This document shows, piece by piece, positions 6,150 to 14,758 of a stretch of 64,000 nt of DNA (within the stretch, counting starts at the first letter, position 1; the number at the start of each line of letters is the position of its first letter). The notes beneath the pieces were generated by a model. That model had not been told where the DNA came from and did no database searches. It worked only from the letters and a program-made list of their open reading frames with translations. This DNA is from an uncultured Bacteroides sp. (lineage in GTDB: Bacteria; Bacteroidota; Bacteroidia; Bacteroidales; Bacteroidaceae). The stretch spans positions 1 through 64,000 of the forward strand of contig CASFPE010000015.1 of NCBI GenBank assembly GCA_949296575.1. Direction: 5' to 3'. Both the position numbers and the translations under genes were made by a program.

Positions 6150-8687
6150 GTGGAAAAGCAAACTTACACCTACGAAGAAGCCTACGAAGCATCACTTCAA
6201 TACTTCCAAGGCGATGAACTGGCCGCCAGAGTGTGGGTCAACAAATACGCGGTGAAAGATTCTTTCGGGAACATCTACGAGAAGTCGCCCGAAGACATGC
6301 ATTGGCGTATCGCAAACGAAATTGCCCGCATTGAAGCGAATTATCCCAATCCGTTGAGTGCAGGGGAATTGTTCAATTTGTTGGACCATTTCAAATACAT
6401 TGTCCCGCAAGGCAGCCCCATGACCGGCATCGGGAACGATTACCAGATTGCGTCTTTGTCCAACTGCTTTGTAATCGGCGTGGACGGGGAGGCTGATTCT
6501 TATGGCGCCATCTTCAAGATGGACGAGGAGCAAGTGCAATTGATGAAGCGGCGTGGCGGGGTAGGACACGACCTTTCCCACATTCGCCCCAAAGGCTCTC
6601 CCGTGAAGAACTCGGCATTGACTTCCACGGGGCTGGTCCCTTTCATGGAACGTTTCTCTAACTCAACACGCGAAGTGGCGCAAGACGGACGGCGCGGGGC
6701 GTTGATGTTGAGCGTTTCCATCAAGCATCCCGACGCGGAAGCTTTCATCGATGCCAAGATGACGGAAGGAAAGGTTACGGGTGCCAACGTGTCTGTCAAG
6801 CTGGATGATGCTTTCATGGAAGCGGCCATTCACAACCAGCCTTACACGCAGCAATATCCCATCGAAAGCAAGGAACCGTTGGTGAAAAAAGAAATCAACG
6901 CCAACGAATTGTGGAAGAAAATTGTACACAATGCATGGAAGTCGGCAGAACCGGGCGTGTTGTTCTGGGACACCATCATACGGGAGTCCGTGCCTGACTG
7001 CTATGCCGACCTCGGCTATAAGACAATATCCACCAATCCTTGCGGCGAGATACCCTTGTGTCCCTATGATTCGTGCCGCTTGTTGGCCATCAACCTTTAT
7101 TCGTATGTGGTGAACCCGTTCAAGCCGGATGCATATTTTGATTTCGACCTTTTCAAAAAGCATGTGGCTTTGGCGCAACGCATCATGGACGACATCATTG
7201 ATTTGGAGTTGGAGAAAATAAAACGCATTCAGGAAAAGATTGATTCTGACCCTGAAAGCGATGACGTGAAGCTGACCGAACGGGTGCTTTGGCAAAAGAT
7301 TTACAAGAAGAGCGGGCAGGGACGCCGCACGGGTGTGGGCATCACGGCAGAAGGCGACATGCTGGCAGCATTGAACTTGCGCTATGGCACGGAAGAAGCA
7401 ACTGATTTTTCGGAAAAAGTGCATAAAACCATTGCTTTGGCTGCTTACCGTTCTTCAGTGGAGATGGCCAAGGAACGCGGCGCTTTTGAAATCTATGACT
7501 GGCAGCGCGAGAAAGACAACCCGTTCATCGGCCGTCTTCGCGAAGCCGACCCGCAACTTTATGAGGACATGAAGCAATACGGCCGACGCAACATTGCTTG
7601 CCTGACGATTGCGCCGACGGGCACGACCAGCTTGATGACGCAAACCACATCGGGCATCGAGCCGGTGTTCTTGCCGGTTTATAAGCGCCGCCGCAAGGTG
7701 AACCCGAATGACACCAATGTGCATATCGATTATGTGGATGAGACAGGGGATGCGTTTGAGGAATACATCGTGTTCCATCCCAAGTTCGTGACGTGGATGG
7801 AAGCGCAAGGACTTGACCCTGCCAGACGATACACCCAAGAAGATGTGGACAAACTGGTGGCGCAGTCTCCTTACTATAAAGCTACCTCCAATGACGTGGA
7901 CTGGATGATGAAAGTGAAAATGCAGGGCCGCATCCAGAAATGGGTGGACCATTCCATTAGCGTGACCATCAACCTGCCTAACAATGTGGACGAGGAATTG
8001 GTGAACCGCCTCTATGTGGAAGCATGGAAATCGGGATGCAAAGGCTGCACGGTGTATCGCGACGGCTCACGTTCCGGCGTGTTGCTTTCCACCAAGAACG
8101 ACAAGAAAGAAGAATTGCCCCCTTGCAAGCCGCCTACGGTGGTGGAGGTCCGCCCGAAAGTGTTGGAAGCGGATGTGGTGCGTTTCCAGAACAATAAGGA
8201 CAAATGGGTGGCTTTTGTAGGATTGATGGACGGTTACCCATACGAAATATTCACCGGCTTGCAGGATGATGACGAAGGCATTTCGCTCCCGAAATCAGTG
8301 ACAACCGGACGCATCATCAAGAACGTGGACGAGAACGGGGTGAAGCGTTATGACTTCCAATTTGAGAACAAGCGGGGCTATAAGACCACCATTGAAGGGC
8401 TCTCAGAAAAGTTCAACAAGGAATACTGGAACTATGCCAAACTGATATCGGGCGTGTTGCGCTACCGCATGCCGATAGAACAAGTCATCAAGCTGGTAAG
8501 TTCGCTTCAACTCGACAGTGAGAACATCAACACTTGGAAGAACGGCGTGGAACGCGCACTGAAGAAATACGTGCAGGACGGCACAGAGGTGAAAGGCCAG
8601 AAATGCCCGAATTGCGGCAATGAAACGCTGGTTTACCAAGAAGGGTGCTTGATGTGCAAGACGTGCGGCACGTCCCGTTGCGGATGA
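6150..8687 (+). CDS. nrdJ: Adenosylcobalamin-dependent ribonucleotide reductase
   Basis: Class II ribonucleotide reductase, which converts ribonucleotides to deoxyribonucleotides using a radical from coenzyme B12, without oxygen. The protein has about 845 residues from the GTG at 6150 (an in-frame TTG at 6120 would add ten). The redox cysteine segment SNCFVIG (about residue 106), the catalytic loop NPCGEIPL (about 296) and the phosphate-binding APTGTTS motif are present. The C-terminus carries a four-cysteine zinc-ribbon-like end (CPNC...CKTC) and final CG, as in the NrdJ subgroup that recycles its active-site disulfide through the tail. It stands alone with its own promoter and a strong terminator at 8742-8777. 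Confidence 0.93.
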   Translation: MEKQTYTYEEAYEASLQYFQGDELAARVWVNKYAVKDSFGNIYEKSPEDMHWRIANEIARIEANYPNPLSAGELFNLLDHFKYIVPQGSPMTGIGNDYQIASLSNCFVIGVDGEADSYGAIFKMDEEQVQLMKRRGGVGHDLSHIRPKGSPVKNSALTSTGLVPFMERFSNSTREVAQDGRRGALMLSVSIKHPDAEAFIDAKMTEGKVTGANVSVKLDDAFMEAAIHNQPYTQQYPIESKEPLVKKEINANELWKKIVHNAWKSAEPGVLFWDTIIRESVPDCYADLGYKTISTNPCGEIPLCPYDSCRLLAINLYSYVVNPFKPDAYFDFDLFKKHVALAQRIMDDIIDLELEKIKRIQEKIDSDPESDDVKLTERVLWQKIYKKSGQGRRTGVGITAEGDMLAALNLRYGTEEATDFSEKVHKTIALAAYRSSVEMAKERGAFEIYDWQREKDNPFIGRLREADPQLYEDMKQYGRRNIACLTIAPTGTTSLMTQTTSGIEPVFLPVYKRRRKVNPNDTNVHIDYVDETGDAFEEYIVFHPKFVTWMEAQGLDPARRYTQEDVDKLVAQSPYYKATSNDVDWMMKVKMQGRIQKWVDHSISVTINLPNNVDEELVNRLYVEAWKSGCKGCTVYRDGSRSGVLLSTKNDKKEELPPCKPPTVVEVRPKVLEADVVRFQNNKDKWVAFVGLMDGYPYEIFTGLQDDDEGISLPKSVTTGRIIKNVDENGVKRYDFQFENKRGYKTTIEGLSEKFNKEYWNYAKLISGVLRYRMPIEQVIKLVSSLQLDSENINTWKNGVERALKKYVQDGTEVKGQKCPNCGNETLVYQEGCLMCKTCGTSRCG

Positions 8688-8741
8688 TGCGCAACAGCAA
8701 AACCTTTTGCAAGCATATTGCAATAATTGTTTGTCTGATGG

Positions 8742-8777
8742 CATGGCTGCTTTGGTTCAAGGCAGCCATGTTGTTTT
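8742..8777 (+). terminator. nrdJ terminator
   Basis: A perfect 9-bp stem, CATGGCTGC (8742-8750) with GCAGCCATG (8762-8770), followed by TTGTTTT. Confidence 0.85.
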
Positions 8778-8804
8778 CAGGCTATTGCGCAGTGGTGGAT
8801 AAAC

Positions 8805-10145
8805 TTGTTGCATAGGTTTAGGTTTGGAACAATTTCTCAAAGGACTATCAAGAAAAATGGTGATGCAGCCTTATTCGTTAGGGTGCGCGTCGTTGAAAAG
8901 AGGATTGATATAAAACAATCCACCGGGTTAGTAGTGAATGCAGCAGAATGGACGAAAGCCCAAAATGATGCTAAGGTTTTGAAGAAATATCGGATAAGTG
9001 AAAAACCAATGTTCGATAAGCTGGATAGCATTGTTGCAATGGTTGACACTCTTGTTAAAGAGAATGTGGAAATCACGGCTGATGTGCTTAAAGAACGGAT
9101 TCACACTATAATCAATGCTGAACAGATTGCCGCAGAAAAACAACGCCAAGAAGAAGAAAAGAAGAAGAAGCAGGAACAGGAGCGCATTACGTTCAATGAT
9201 TTCATTGCGCAGTACATTGAAGAATGCGCCACAGGTGGCCGGAAGAAGAAAGACAGCACCCTGAATGTGGCACCGGGAACGGTGAAAAGTTTCCGTGGCT
9301 TCTTCGCTCAACTGAAAGCATACCAAGAGGACAGGCATGTTATTATAGATTTCCCGGATATAACGGTGGCTTTCTATGAAGATTTCAAAAGTTTCATGCT
9401 TGATAAGCAATACAGCCCGAACACAATCGCCCGCATGACCAAAATTCTTAAAACGATGTGCTATGCGGCTGAACGGGTTAAGCTGTTTGACGCAAAAGAC
9501 ATCCGCACAAGTGTCTTGGCACACCCTAAAGACGTGGATAACATCTACCTGTCTGATGAACGCATACAAGAATTATACGCCCTTGACCTTTCCGCGCATG
9601 AAGCGTGGGAAAAAGTCCGTGATGTGTTCGTGGTGGGATGCCTCACAGGGCAACGTGTAAGCGACTACAAACGCATTAATAAAAGCATGATAGTGGAACT
9701 TACTGACGGCAACAAATACATCAAATTAAGGCAGGAAAAGACAAGAAAAGTAGTATTTATACCGTTGGATTATCGCGTGGAGGCCATTCTTGACAAGTAT
9801 AATGGCATATTGCCAAAGTTGTTTGACCAAAAGATTAACGACTACATCAAGAAAGTAGGGGAGATGCTTGGATGGACTGAGATAGTCGAAATGGACGAAC
9901 AGCGCGGTTCGATGGAATATACCGCAAAGCGGCGGTTCTGTGACTTGATTAAGACGCATACCGCCCGGAGGTCATTTGCCACAAACATGTACCGGGCTGG
10001 AGCTTCATTAAGCAACATCATGGCCATTACTGGGCATGGGAGCGAAGAACAGCTAAGAGTGTACCTGAAACTTACGGACGAAGAAAAAGCCATTGAGGCA
10101 CGGAAAGAAATGTATTTCAGGAGCAATAACATGAGGATTGCGTAA
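8805..10145 (+). CDS. Tyrosine recombinase (integrase)
   Basis: A 446-residue site-specific integrase. An N-terminal arm-binding domain (about 1-110, ending in a very basic EEEKKKKQEQE coiled stretch), a SAM-like core-binding domain (about 125-230) and a catalytic domain follow. Catalytic residues are visible: Arg in TGQRVSDY, the HxxR box in HTARRSFA, and the C-terminal GHGS box with the Tyr nucleophile in VYLKLT. It is the first gene of the element and would carry out its insertion and excision. The only starts are TTG codons at 8805 or 8808, so the exact N-terminus is uncertain; it begins only 28 bases after the nrdJ terminator. Confidence 0.9.
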   Translation: MLHRFRFGTISQRTIKKNGDAALFVRVRVVEKRIDIKQSTGLVVNAAEWTKAQNDAKVLKKYRISEKPMFDKLDSIVAMVDTLVKENVEITADVLKERIHTIINAEQIAAEKQRQEEEKKKKQEQERITFNDFIAQYIEECATGGRKKKDSTLNVAPGTVKSFRGFFAQLKAYQEDRHVIIDFPDITVAFYEDFKSFMLDKQYSPNTIARMTKILKTMCYAAERVKLFDAKDIRTSVLAHPKDVDNIYLSDERIQELYALDLSAHEAWEKVRDVFVVGCLTGQRVSDYKRINKSMIVELTDGNKYIKLRQEKTRKVVFIPLDYRVEAILDKYNGILPKLFDQKINDYIKKVGEMLGWTEIVEMDEQRGSMEYTAKRRFCDLIKTHTARRSFATNMYRAGASLSNIMAITGHGSEEQLRVYLKLTDEEKAIEARKEMYFRSNNMRIA

Positions 10146-10239
10146 TGAACTTGCTGGCAAGAGGGATACCCCCCCTTGCACGGCACGCATAATCAAGAAG
10201 TCACTACATCTAAAAATTTTTTCCCAAAAAAATCAGAAT

Positions 10240-11040
10240 ATGAGCTACTCAACAGGATTAAAGGCATTAGAGGATGGAATAATTCTATTAAGCGTATTCA
10301 TCCAAAACAAGCCTAAGACAATGGCCGAAGCCTGCAGCCTATACCACACATATTATGTAGGTGCATGGAATGGGGATGCCCCCGCCTTGGCTGATTACAT
10401 GAAAGAAATAAGAACGAGATGCAAGTCGTTGGCGGCATTCACAAAAGAAAGGAAAGAAGATGTGGAGGGGTATAGTGACACGGTTCGCGGTTTGGCTGCA
10501 TTGGCTGAACGGTGCGGGCTGAACGACTGCACGCGGTACGCCTACATAAACACGGGGAAAGCGGATGAAGAACAGGAACTAAGGGAGTGGAAACGTGTGC
10601 ATCTACTTGCGCTGTTCGCGGACGTTTCTGCGGCACTGGCCAATATAGGTGAAAAGCTATCCGGCAAGCAAGCGGCAAGCAGCAAGGCGGCGGGAATAGC
10701 CGCGCACAGCTATCCAATTCCGGCGAAATACATGCACATAATTCGCTATGTGCATGACAATTTGAATGATGTGGCATTCAGGGCAACAGAAAGCGAATTT
10801 GGGACGGCAGTGGAGAACGCAGACTTTTCCTGGGTGTATGGACAGCAAAAGGCAGTAAAGAATAAGATAGCCTACATGATATACATCCTGTCAAAAATAA
10901 TGGGGGATGAGTGGTATGGATATGCATCCGCAAGCATTGGGCTGGAGAAAAAAAGATGCAGCGGGGCAAACGTGGAAGCAGATATGGTAAATATAATGGG
11001 TGAAGTGCAGAAAATGAAGCAAAAAATAAATGCGGGATGA
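10240..11040 (+). CDS. Unknown protein of the integrated element
   Basis: A 266-residue, mostly helical soluble protein with no signal peptide or membrane segment. I do not recognise a domain. The ATG at 10240 is preferred because the longer frame from 10138 overlaps the integrase stop and begins with a low-complexity, basic stretch. The C-terminal third (KYMHIIRYVHDNLND to the end) looks like a compact helical domain. It lies between the integrase and the repeat-bearing control region at 11041-11275. Confidence 0.65.
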   Translation: MSYSTGLKALEDGIILLSVFIQNKPKTMAEACSLYHTYYVGAWNGDAPALADYMKEIRTRCKSLAAFTKERKEDVEGYSDTVRGLAALAERCGLNDCTRYAYINTGKADEEQELREWKRVHLLALFADVSAALANIGEKLSGKQAASSKAAGIAAHSYPIPAKYMHIIRYVHDNLNDVAFRATESEFGTAVENADFSWVYGQQKAVKNKIAYMIYILSKIMGDEWYGYASASIGLEKKRCSGANVEADMVNIMGEVQKMKQKINAG

Positions 11041-11275
11041 GATAAAAACAAGGCAACCGACCACAGCACGACCACAGCGACCACAGCAAGAAAATAGTAA
11101 CATAATAATGTAATGCATTGATACACAGTGGTATATTTGCGTTATTTTTTTGTTCAAAAGGTAAAACTTTCCTTTTCTGGCCACAGCCGTACCACAGCCG
11201 CCCCAGCGTAACTTTGCAGCAAAGAAGTTGACGAGGTGGCCACCCTGAACTTCACAAACCCAAAATTAAAAGACT
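11041..11275 (+). promoter_or_regulatory. Control region with paired CCACAGC triplets
   Basis: CCACAGC occurs at 11061, 11072 and 11081, and again at 11181, 11192 and 11201 (the last copy reads CCCCAGC). Spacings inside both triplets are 11 and 9 bases, and the triplets are exactly 120 bp apart. The 90 bases between are AT-rich and contain TATATTTG (11132-11139). A second promoter box TAACTTTG (11209-11216) follows triplet two, which covers its -33 region. The layout suits repressor or activator sites, or iterons with an AT-rich unwinding region. Confidence 0.65.
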
Positions 11276-11587
11276 ATGACGAATGAAACATTGACACAAA
11301 ATCAGATGGCAGCACTGATGCCCCTGTTCGCCCCGCTTATAGATGAAATCGCGGGGCGGGTGTCCGGGGAAGTGATTGCCGCCCTGCAAAGGAAAGAACC
11401 AAGGTACTACACGCGCAAGGAGACGGCGCAGCTAATCCATGTTACATTGCCCACGCTGGCACGGTTGACCAAGGACGGCATTATAACTGCGAAGAAAATC
11501 GGAAGCCGCATCTTATATGACGCAGAAGCCATTGATGAGGCGGTGCGTGAAAATAAAATGTTCAAATACAGGAGGGCAAGGCTATGA
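11276..11587 (+). CDS. Excisionase-like helix-turn-helix protein
   Basis: A 103-residue protein. The first 45 residues form an amphipathic helical segment; the rest is a winged helix-turn-helix of the excisionase/MerR type (YYTRKETAQLIHVTLPTLARLTKDGII, then KKIGSRILYDAEAIDEAV). Such proteins bend att DNA to favour excision or act as regulators. It follows the CCACAGC triplets, which are natural candidates for its binding sites. Its stop overlaps the next start by four bases, so the following genes are probably in the same operon. Confidence 0.8.
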   Translation: MTNETLTQNQMAALMPLFAPLIDEIAGRVSGEVIAALQRKEPRYYTRKETAQLIHVTLPTLARLTKDGIITAKKIGSRILYDAEAIDEAVRENKMFKYRRARL

Positions 11588-11868
11588 GGGACACATTTAT
11601 TTTCTACCGCTCTTTCAAGGAGAGCATGGGCAATTTGTCGGACAAAGACAAACTGACCATGTATGAGGCCATTGCCGATTATAGCCTTGACATGAAAGAA
11701 CCTGATTTGGAGGGTTTTCCAAAAGCCTTATTCTCATTGATTCGGCCTATATTGGACGCAAATATACAGAGGTGGCGGAATGGGCATAAAGGGGGTGCGC
11801 CAATGGGCAACGCTAACGCTAAGAAAACAACCAAGAAACAACCTAAATTCAACCGAAAAACAACCTAA
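11584..11868 (+). pseudogene. DUF6291-type phage protein, N-terminal part (frameshifted)
   Basis: The first 94 residues match the family found in phage and element replication regions: DTFIFYRSFKES, DKDKLTMYEAIADYSLD, FSLIRPILDANIQRWRNGHKGG. Family members continue through a low-complexity Lys/Asn/Asp/Val stretch into a C-terminal domain. Here the frame stops at 11868 while that continuation is open in the next frame. Removing one base from the run of five A's just before the stop would join both frames. It may be a true mutation, a sequencing error in a homopolymer, or a genuine short protein. Confidence 0.7.
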
Positions 11869-12244
11869 TAAGGATAAGGATGTAAATAAGGATGTAAATA
11901 AGGATAAGGATGTAAATAAGGATAAGGAATATAACATTAAAAATAAGGATGTAAATATAGGGGATAAATCCCCTGTTGGCGGCAAATCCACAAGATTTGC
12001 GCCTCCCTCTTTGGATGAAGTTAATGAATACATCCATGAAAGGAGGTACAATGTAGATGCCGGGGCATTCATGGACTTCTACCAGTCCAAAGGCTGGATG
12101 GTCGGCAAGAACAAGATGAAAGACTGGCGTGCGGCGGTGCGGACATGGAACAGGAAACAGGCCGCACCCGGCAAGGCGGCAGAAATCGGGGTGATACTTC
12201 GAGACAATTCAGCTGAAAAATATAAACACGATAAATTATGTTAA
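11846..12244 (+). pseudogene. DUF6291-type phage protein, C-terminal part
   Basis: In the frame one base on from the preceding gene, an Asn/Lys/Asp-rich stretch built from AAGGATGTAAAT-type 6- and 12-bp units (11874-11955) leads into a conserved-looking end, FAPPSLDEVNEYIHERRYNVDAGAFMDFYQSKGWMVG followed by KMKDWRAAVRTW. This ending is typical of element-encoded replication-initiation accessory proteins. There is no plausible own start except an ATG at 11780 inside the first part. Its last codons overlap the start of the ATPase gene. Confidence 0.65.
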
Positions 12245-12831
12245 ACATGAAAACTATTGATTACAAGTTAGTTATGGACGATTTGCGGGGCATAGGGTTC
12301 AACCCATTGCCTGACAAAGTGGAAATCCGCGTGCCGAACGCAAAGGATGTGCTATGGCGAGGCATACAGTACTTCACGGGCGGCAACGCCCAATGGCTGC
12401 CCGAATATGACGAGGTGGCCGCGTGGCTGGCGGGCAACCAAGGGCGAGGTTTGCTGTGCTTGGGAAGCTGTGGACGCGGCAAATCGCTTATATGTGCCAA
12501 GATACTGCCCGTGCTGCTAAACTTCTACAATCGCCGTATAATGCCCGTATTTGATGCGCAGGAAATGAACCGAATCCCGGATGAGGTAATCAAGAACAAG
12601 TTAATGGTAATTGACGACTTGGGAACGGAGAATGTTTCCGTCAAATACGGCGAACGCCGCATGGTGTTCCCGGAATTATGCGATGCGGCGGAGAAGCAAG
12701 GCAAGATGATTGCAGTAACAACTAATTTGTCGTTATCTGAACTCAGAGACAAATACGGGGAGCGCACGATTGACCGCCTGCGGGCTGTAACTAAGCCTGT
12801 ATTATTCAGTGGTGAATCGTTAAGAAAATAA
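12238..12831 (+). CDS. DnaC/IstB-like AAA+ helicase loader
   Basis: A 197-residue ATPase with Walker A GSCGRGKS (about residues 76-83), Walker B LMVIDDLGTE and a sensor-1 TTNLS followed by RTIDRLRAV, the DnaC/IstB arrangement. Such proteins load the replicative helicase at a phage or element origin. The position after the DUF6291-type gene, a common neighbour in temperate phages, supports a replication module. It overlaps the upstream frame by seven bases; an alternative ATG is at 12247. Confidence 0.82.
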   Translation: MLNMKTIDYKLVMDDLRGIGFNPLPDKVEIRVPNAKDVLWRGIQYFTGGNAQWLPEYDEVAAWLAGNQGRGLLCLGSCGRGKSLICAKILPVLLNFYNRRIMPVFDAQEMNRIPDEVIKNKLMVIDDLGTENVSVKYGERRMVFPELCDAAEKQGKMIAVTTNLSLSELRDKYGERTIDRLRAVTKPVLFSGESLRK

Positions 12832-12853
12832 TTTACAACAAAAACACAAAAAA

Positions 12854-13072
12854 ATGGAAAAACTAACATTAAATCAGGTAAACAGCATGAGCGTGGATGC
12901 CATGCGCCAAGTACTGAGGGATGCCGTCATTGAGCGACAGCGGCGGGAACAGGCAGAAGTCGAGCGCATTGCAGCTGAGGAACAAGCTAAGGCCGAAGAA
13001 TCCGCACGGATGGACGCATTCTTTGCACAGAGATTCAAGAACAGCCGCCCCAAGTTTGGCGACCAGTACTAA
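12854..13072 (+). CDS. Small helical charged protein, unknown
   Basis: A 72-residue protein whose middle (RERRQ-type stretch VIERQRREQAEVERIAAEEQ) is predicted to be one long charged helix. No family recognised. It lies 22 bases after the loader gene and 22 before the next, in the same operon. Confidence 0.6.
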   Translation: MEKLTLNQVNSMSVDAMRQVLRDAVIERQRREQAEVERIAAEEQAKAEESARMDAFFAQRFKNSRPKFGDQY

Positions 13073-13094
13073 CCATCTAATTTTTTTGAAAATC

Positions 13095-13754
13095 ATGGAA
13101 AAAGAGAAATTACCAAAGTCATTCATACGGCAGGCCAACGTGAATGCCGAGATTGAAAAGTTGCAACAGCAAGTTGATGGAGTGAACAGGGCCATTAAGG
13201 TGTTCATATCAGAGGATTTGCCCGTGGATTTGGAGTTTTTGGGGCAGCACGCCCAAACGCAGGAAGCATTTTCGGCATGGGTTGCCGCACAGGAAGATGC
13301 TTACACGCGCAGTTTGGGTTTTCTTCCACGGAAAGAACGTGAACGAATCCATTCGTCTTTTACGGAGCTTGCCTCACGAGTAGAGAGCGCACGCAATACC
13401 ATCGGCGTTTTTCTTTCCGGGGCTAAGTTCCCCATCAAGCAAGGACTTGACGGCAGTATTTCTTATGATTGGGAGAAAGCCCGTGGAGTGATAGAGAAGA
13501 AGAACACGTATACTTTCACCGTTGAGGACAAAGAGTATTTCCAAGTTCTTTCAGATGCACGGGAAGCGTTAAATAGAATAACCCAATGGGAGCAGGAACA
13601 CACCTACGCACCCATTGCCCGCGTGTTCTCCAATGTTGGCCGCTTGTTGGCCGCTGATTTTTCGGCAGGATGGTTTCAGGCGAATATCGGGCGGCGCATC
13701 GGGAAAAGCAGCGCAGCAGCATTGAAAATGATACGGGAGCAAGAAGAAGATTAA
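13095..13754 (+). CDS. Unknown element protein
   Basis: A 219-residue soluble protein starting MEKEKLPKSFIRQ; a helical N-terminal segment (AEIEKLQQQVDGVNRAI) resembles a coiled coil. No catalytic motif or known domain is seen. The start at 13095 fits the gap after the preceding gene; the longer open frame from 12921 overlaps it heavily and is rejected. A clear terminator follows at 13761-13806. Confidence 0.65.
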   Translation: MEKEKLPKSFIRQANVNAEIEKLQQQVDGVNRAIKVFISEDLPVDLEFLGQHAQTQEAFSAWVAAQEDAYTRSLGFLPRKERERIHSSFTELASRVESARNTIGVFLSGAKFPIKQGLDGSISYDWEKARGVIEKKNTYTFTVEDKEYFQVLSDAREALNRITQWEQEHTYAPIARVFSNVGRLLAADFSAGWFQANIGRRIGKSSAAALKMIREQEED

Positions 13755-13760
13755 CCACCG

Positions 13761-13806
13761 GCCACGGCGGGATTATCCATATTTCGCCGTGGCTTTACAT
13801 TTTTTT
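13761..13806 (+). terminator. Terminator inside the element
   Basis: Stem GCCACGGCG (13761-13769) with CGCCGTGGC (13785-13793), then T-rich sequence ending in six T's. It separates the replication-like block from the last three small genes. Confidence 0.75.
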
Positions 13807-13809
13807 GAC

Positions 13810-14010
13810 ATGGAGAAGATAATCAGGCAAGGGATGCCGCAAGGACAGAAGCGTGATTTGGATATGGTTGCCGCAAGGATACGGAACTATTTGGAGACAT
13901 GGCACAAGCAGCCGGGGCAGCGTCACTCCAAGACAATTATTGTGTTTGAGGGCGACCGCTACCGGCCCACGGGATTTGAAGTGCATTTCAGGAAAGGAGG
14001 AAGCAAATGA
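13810..14010 (+). CDS. Small unknown element protein
   Basis: A 66-residue basic protein (MEKIIRQGMPQGQKRDLD start, ending RKGGSK). No family recognised. The ATG at 13810 is preferred over a GTG at 13789 that lies in the terminator stem. Its stop overlaps the next start by four bases. Confidence 0.55.
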   Translation: MEKIIRQGMPQGQKRDLDMVAARIRNYLETWHKQPGQRHSKTIIVFEGDRYRPTGFEVHFRKGGSK

Positions 14011-14318
14011 CACGAGAGGAACGCGCTGTTGTATTGGCTTTAATCAGGCTTTATTGCAGGCCGAGCAGGCAATATTATGCTTGGAGCAGCTACGGCCTCA
14101 AACACTTGTTTGAGAGCCTTGCTGGGCTTTATATTGGCAACGAGGAGTTCAAGGCATTGATGCAGGATGCCGGGTTTAAGCCCACCCCCAAGAGCCGGGA
14201 GGACGTGAACCACCGCTATAAGCTGGAAGTGGCCATTTGCCGGGAAATACCCGTTGAATATTGGGGGAGGGGTTGCAACGCAAGATGGATGGCCAAGAAG
14301 TCGCGCCGTTATGGATAG
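14007..14318 (+). CDS. Small unknown element protein
   Basis: A 103-residue basic protein with a YCRPSRQYYAWSSYGLKHLFE segment and a C-terminal Arg/Lys-rich end. Translationally coupled to its neighbours: four-base overlap upstream, eight-base overlap downstream. No family recognised. Confidence 0.6.
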   Translation: MTREERAVVLALIRLYCRPSRQYYAWSSYGLKHLFESLAGLYIGNEEFKALMQDAGFKPTPKSREDVNHRYKLEVAICREIPVEYWGRGCNARWMAKKSRRYG

Positions 14319-14586
14319 GATGCTGTTTTGGCGGTTGAGGACAGAACCGGGGAACAAGGAGTTCACGGACGGCGGCTTTGACTTTTATTCCATCCTGATT
14401 AATGGCTACCGACTTATGTATGCCCGTAATCGCTGGAGACCGGACGGGTTGAGGCTTTATGTGCTGGGGGAGGAGCTTGCCAAGGCATTGGGCTTTCTCA
14501 ATTACCGGGACATGAGGCGCAGAGTGAGGATGCAGTATGGCCGGAAAATGTTAAGCGTGCAAGCCATGCAAAGACATTTTCGGTAG
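14311..14586 (+). CDS. Small unknown element protein
   Basis: A 91-residue basic protein starting MDRMLFWRLRTEPGNK. The part ELAKALGFLNYRDMRRRV resembles a KilA-N/BRO-type or helix-turn-helix segment (an ELAKALGYxNxxxxxxR pattern is typical of phage antirepressors), but this is a weak match. It is the last ORF of the element. The start at 14311 overlaps the preceding stop. Confidence 0.55.
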   Translation: MDRMLFWRLRTEPGNKEFTDGGFDFYSILINGYRLMYARNRWRPDGLRLYVLGEELAKALGFLNYRDMRRRVRMQYGRKMLSVQAMQRHFR

Positions 14587-14680
14587 GTTTTGAAACTGAA
14601 AATACATGGAAAATGGTCACTTCGCACCAATATATGTGAGAAAAAATGCTTTCCCAACCATTTTTAACGGAAAGAAATCG

Positions 14681-14758
14681 TATATTTGCGCCGCATAAAA
14701 TAAGTATTAAATCGCTTGAAAGGTCATTTGCCAAGTGTGGCGGGTGGCCTTTCTTTTT
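14681..14758 (+). ncRNA. Candidate small RNA or terminated short transcript
   Basis: A TATATTTG box (14681-14688) would start RNA near 14695. It ends at a nested hairpin: outer stem 14718-14726 with 14745-14753, inner GCCA/TGGC, followed by five T's (14754-14758). No ORF is present. It lies between the last element ORF and tRNA-Cys. The -33 region is poor, so initiation is uncertain. Confidence 0.4.

Noticed and set aside
14007..14586. Toxin-antitoxin pair in the last two overlapping small genes of the element
   Set aside because: Overlap and size fit, but neither protein shows a toxin or antitoxin motif I know.
8814..14600. TAGGTTT-type matches near 8814 and 14585 as flanking repeats of the integrated element
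   Set aside because: The match is only about eight bases with gaps; no longer direct repeat could be found by eye.
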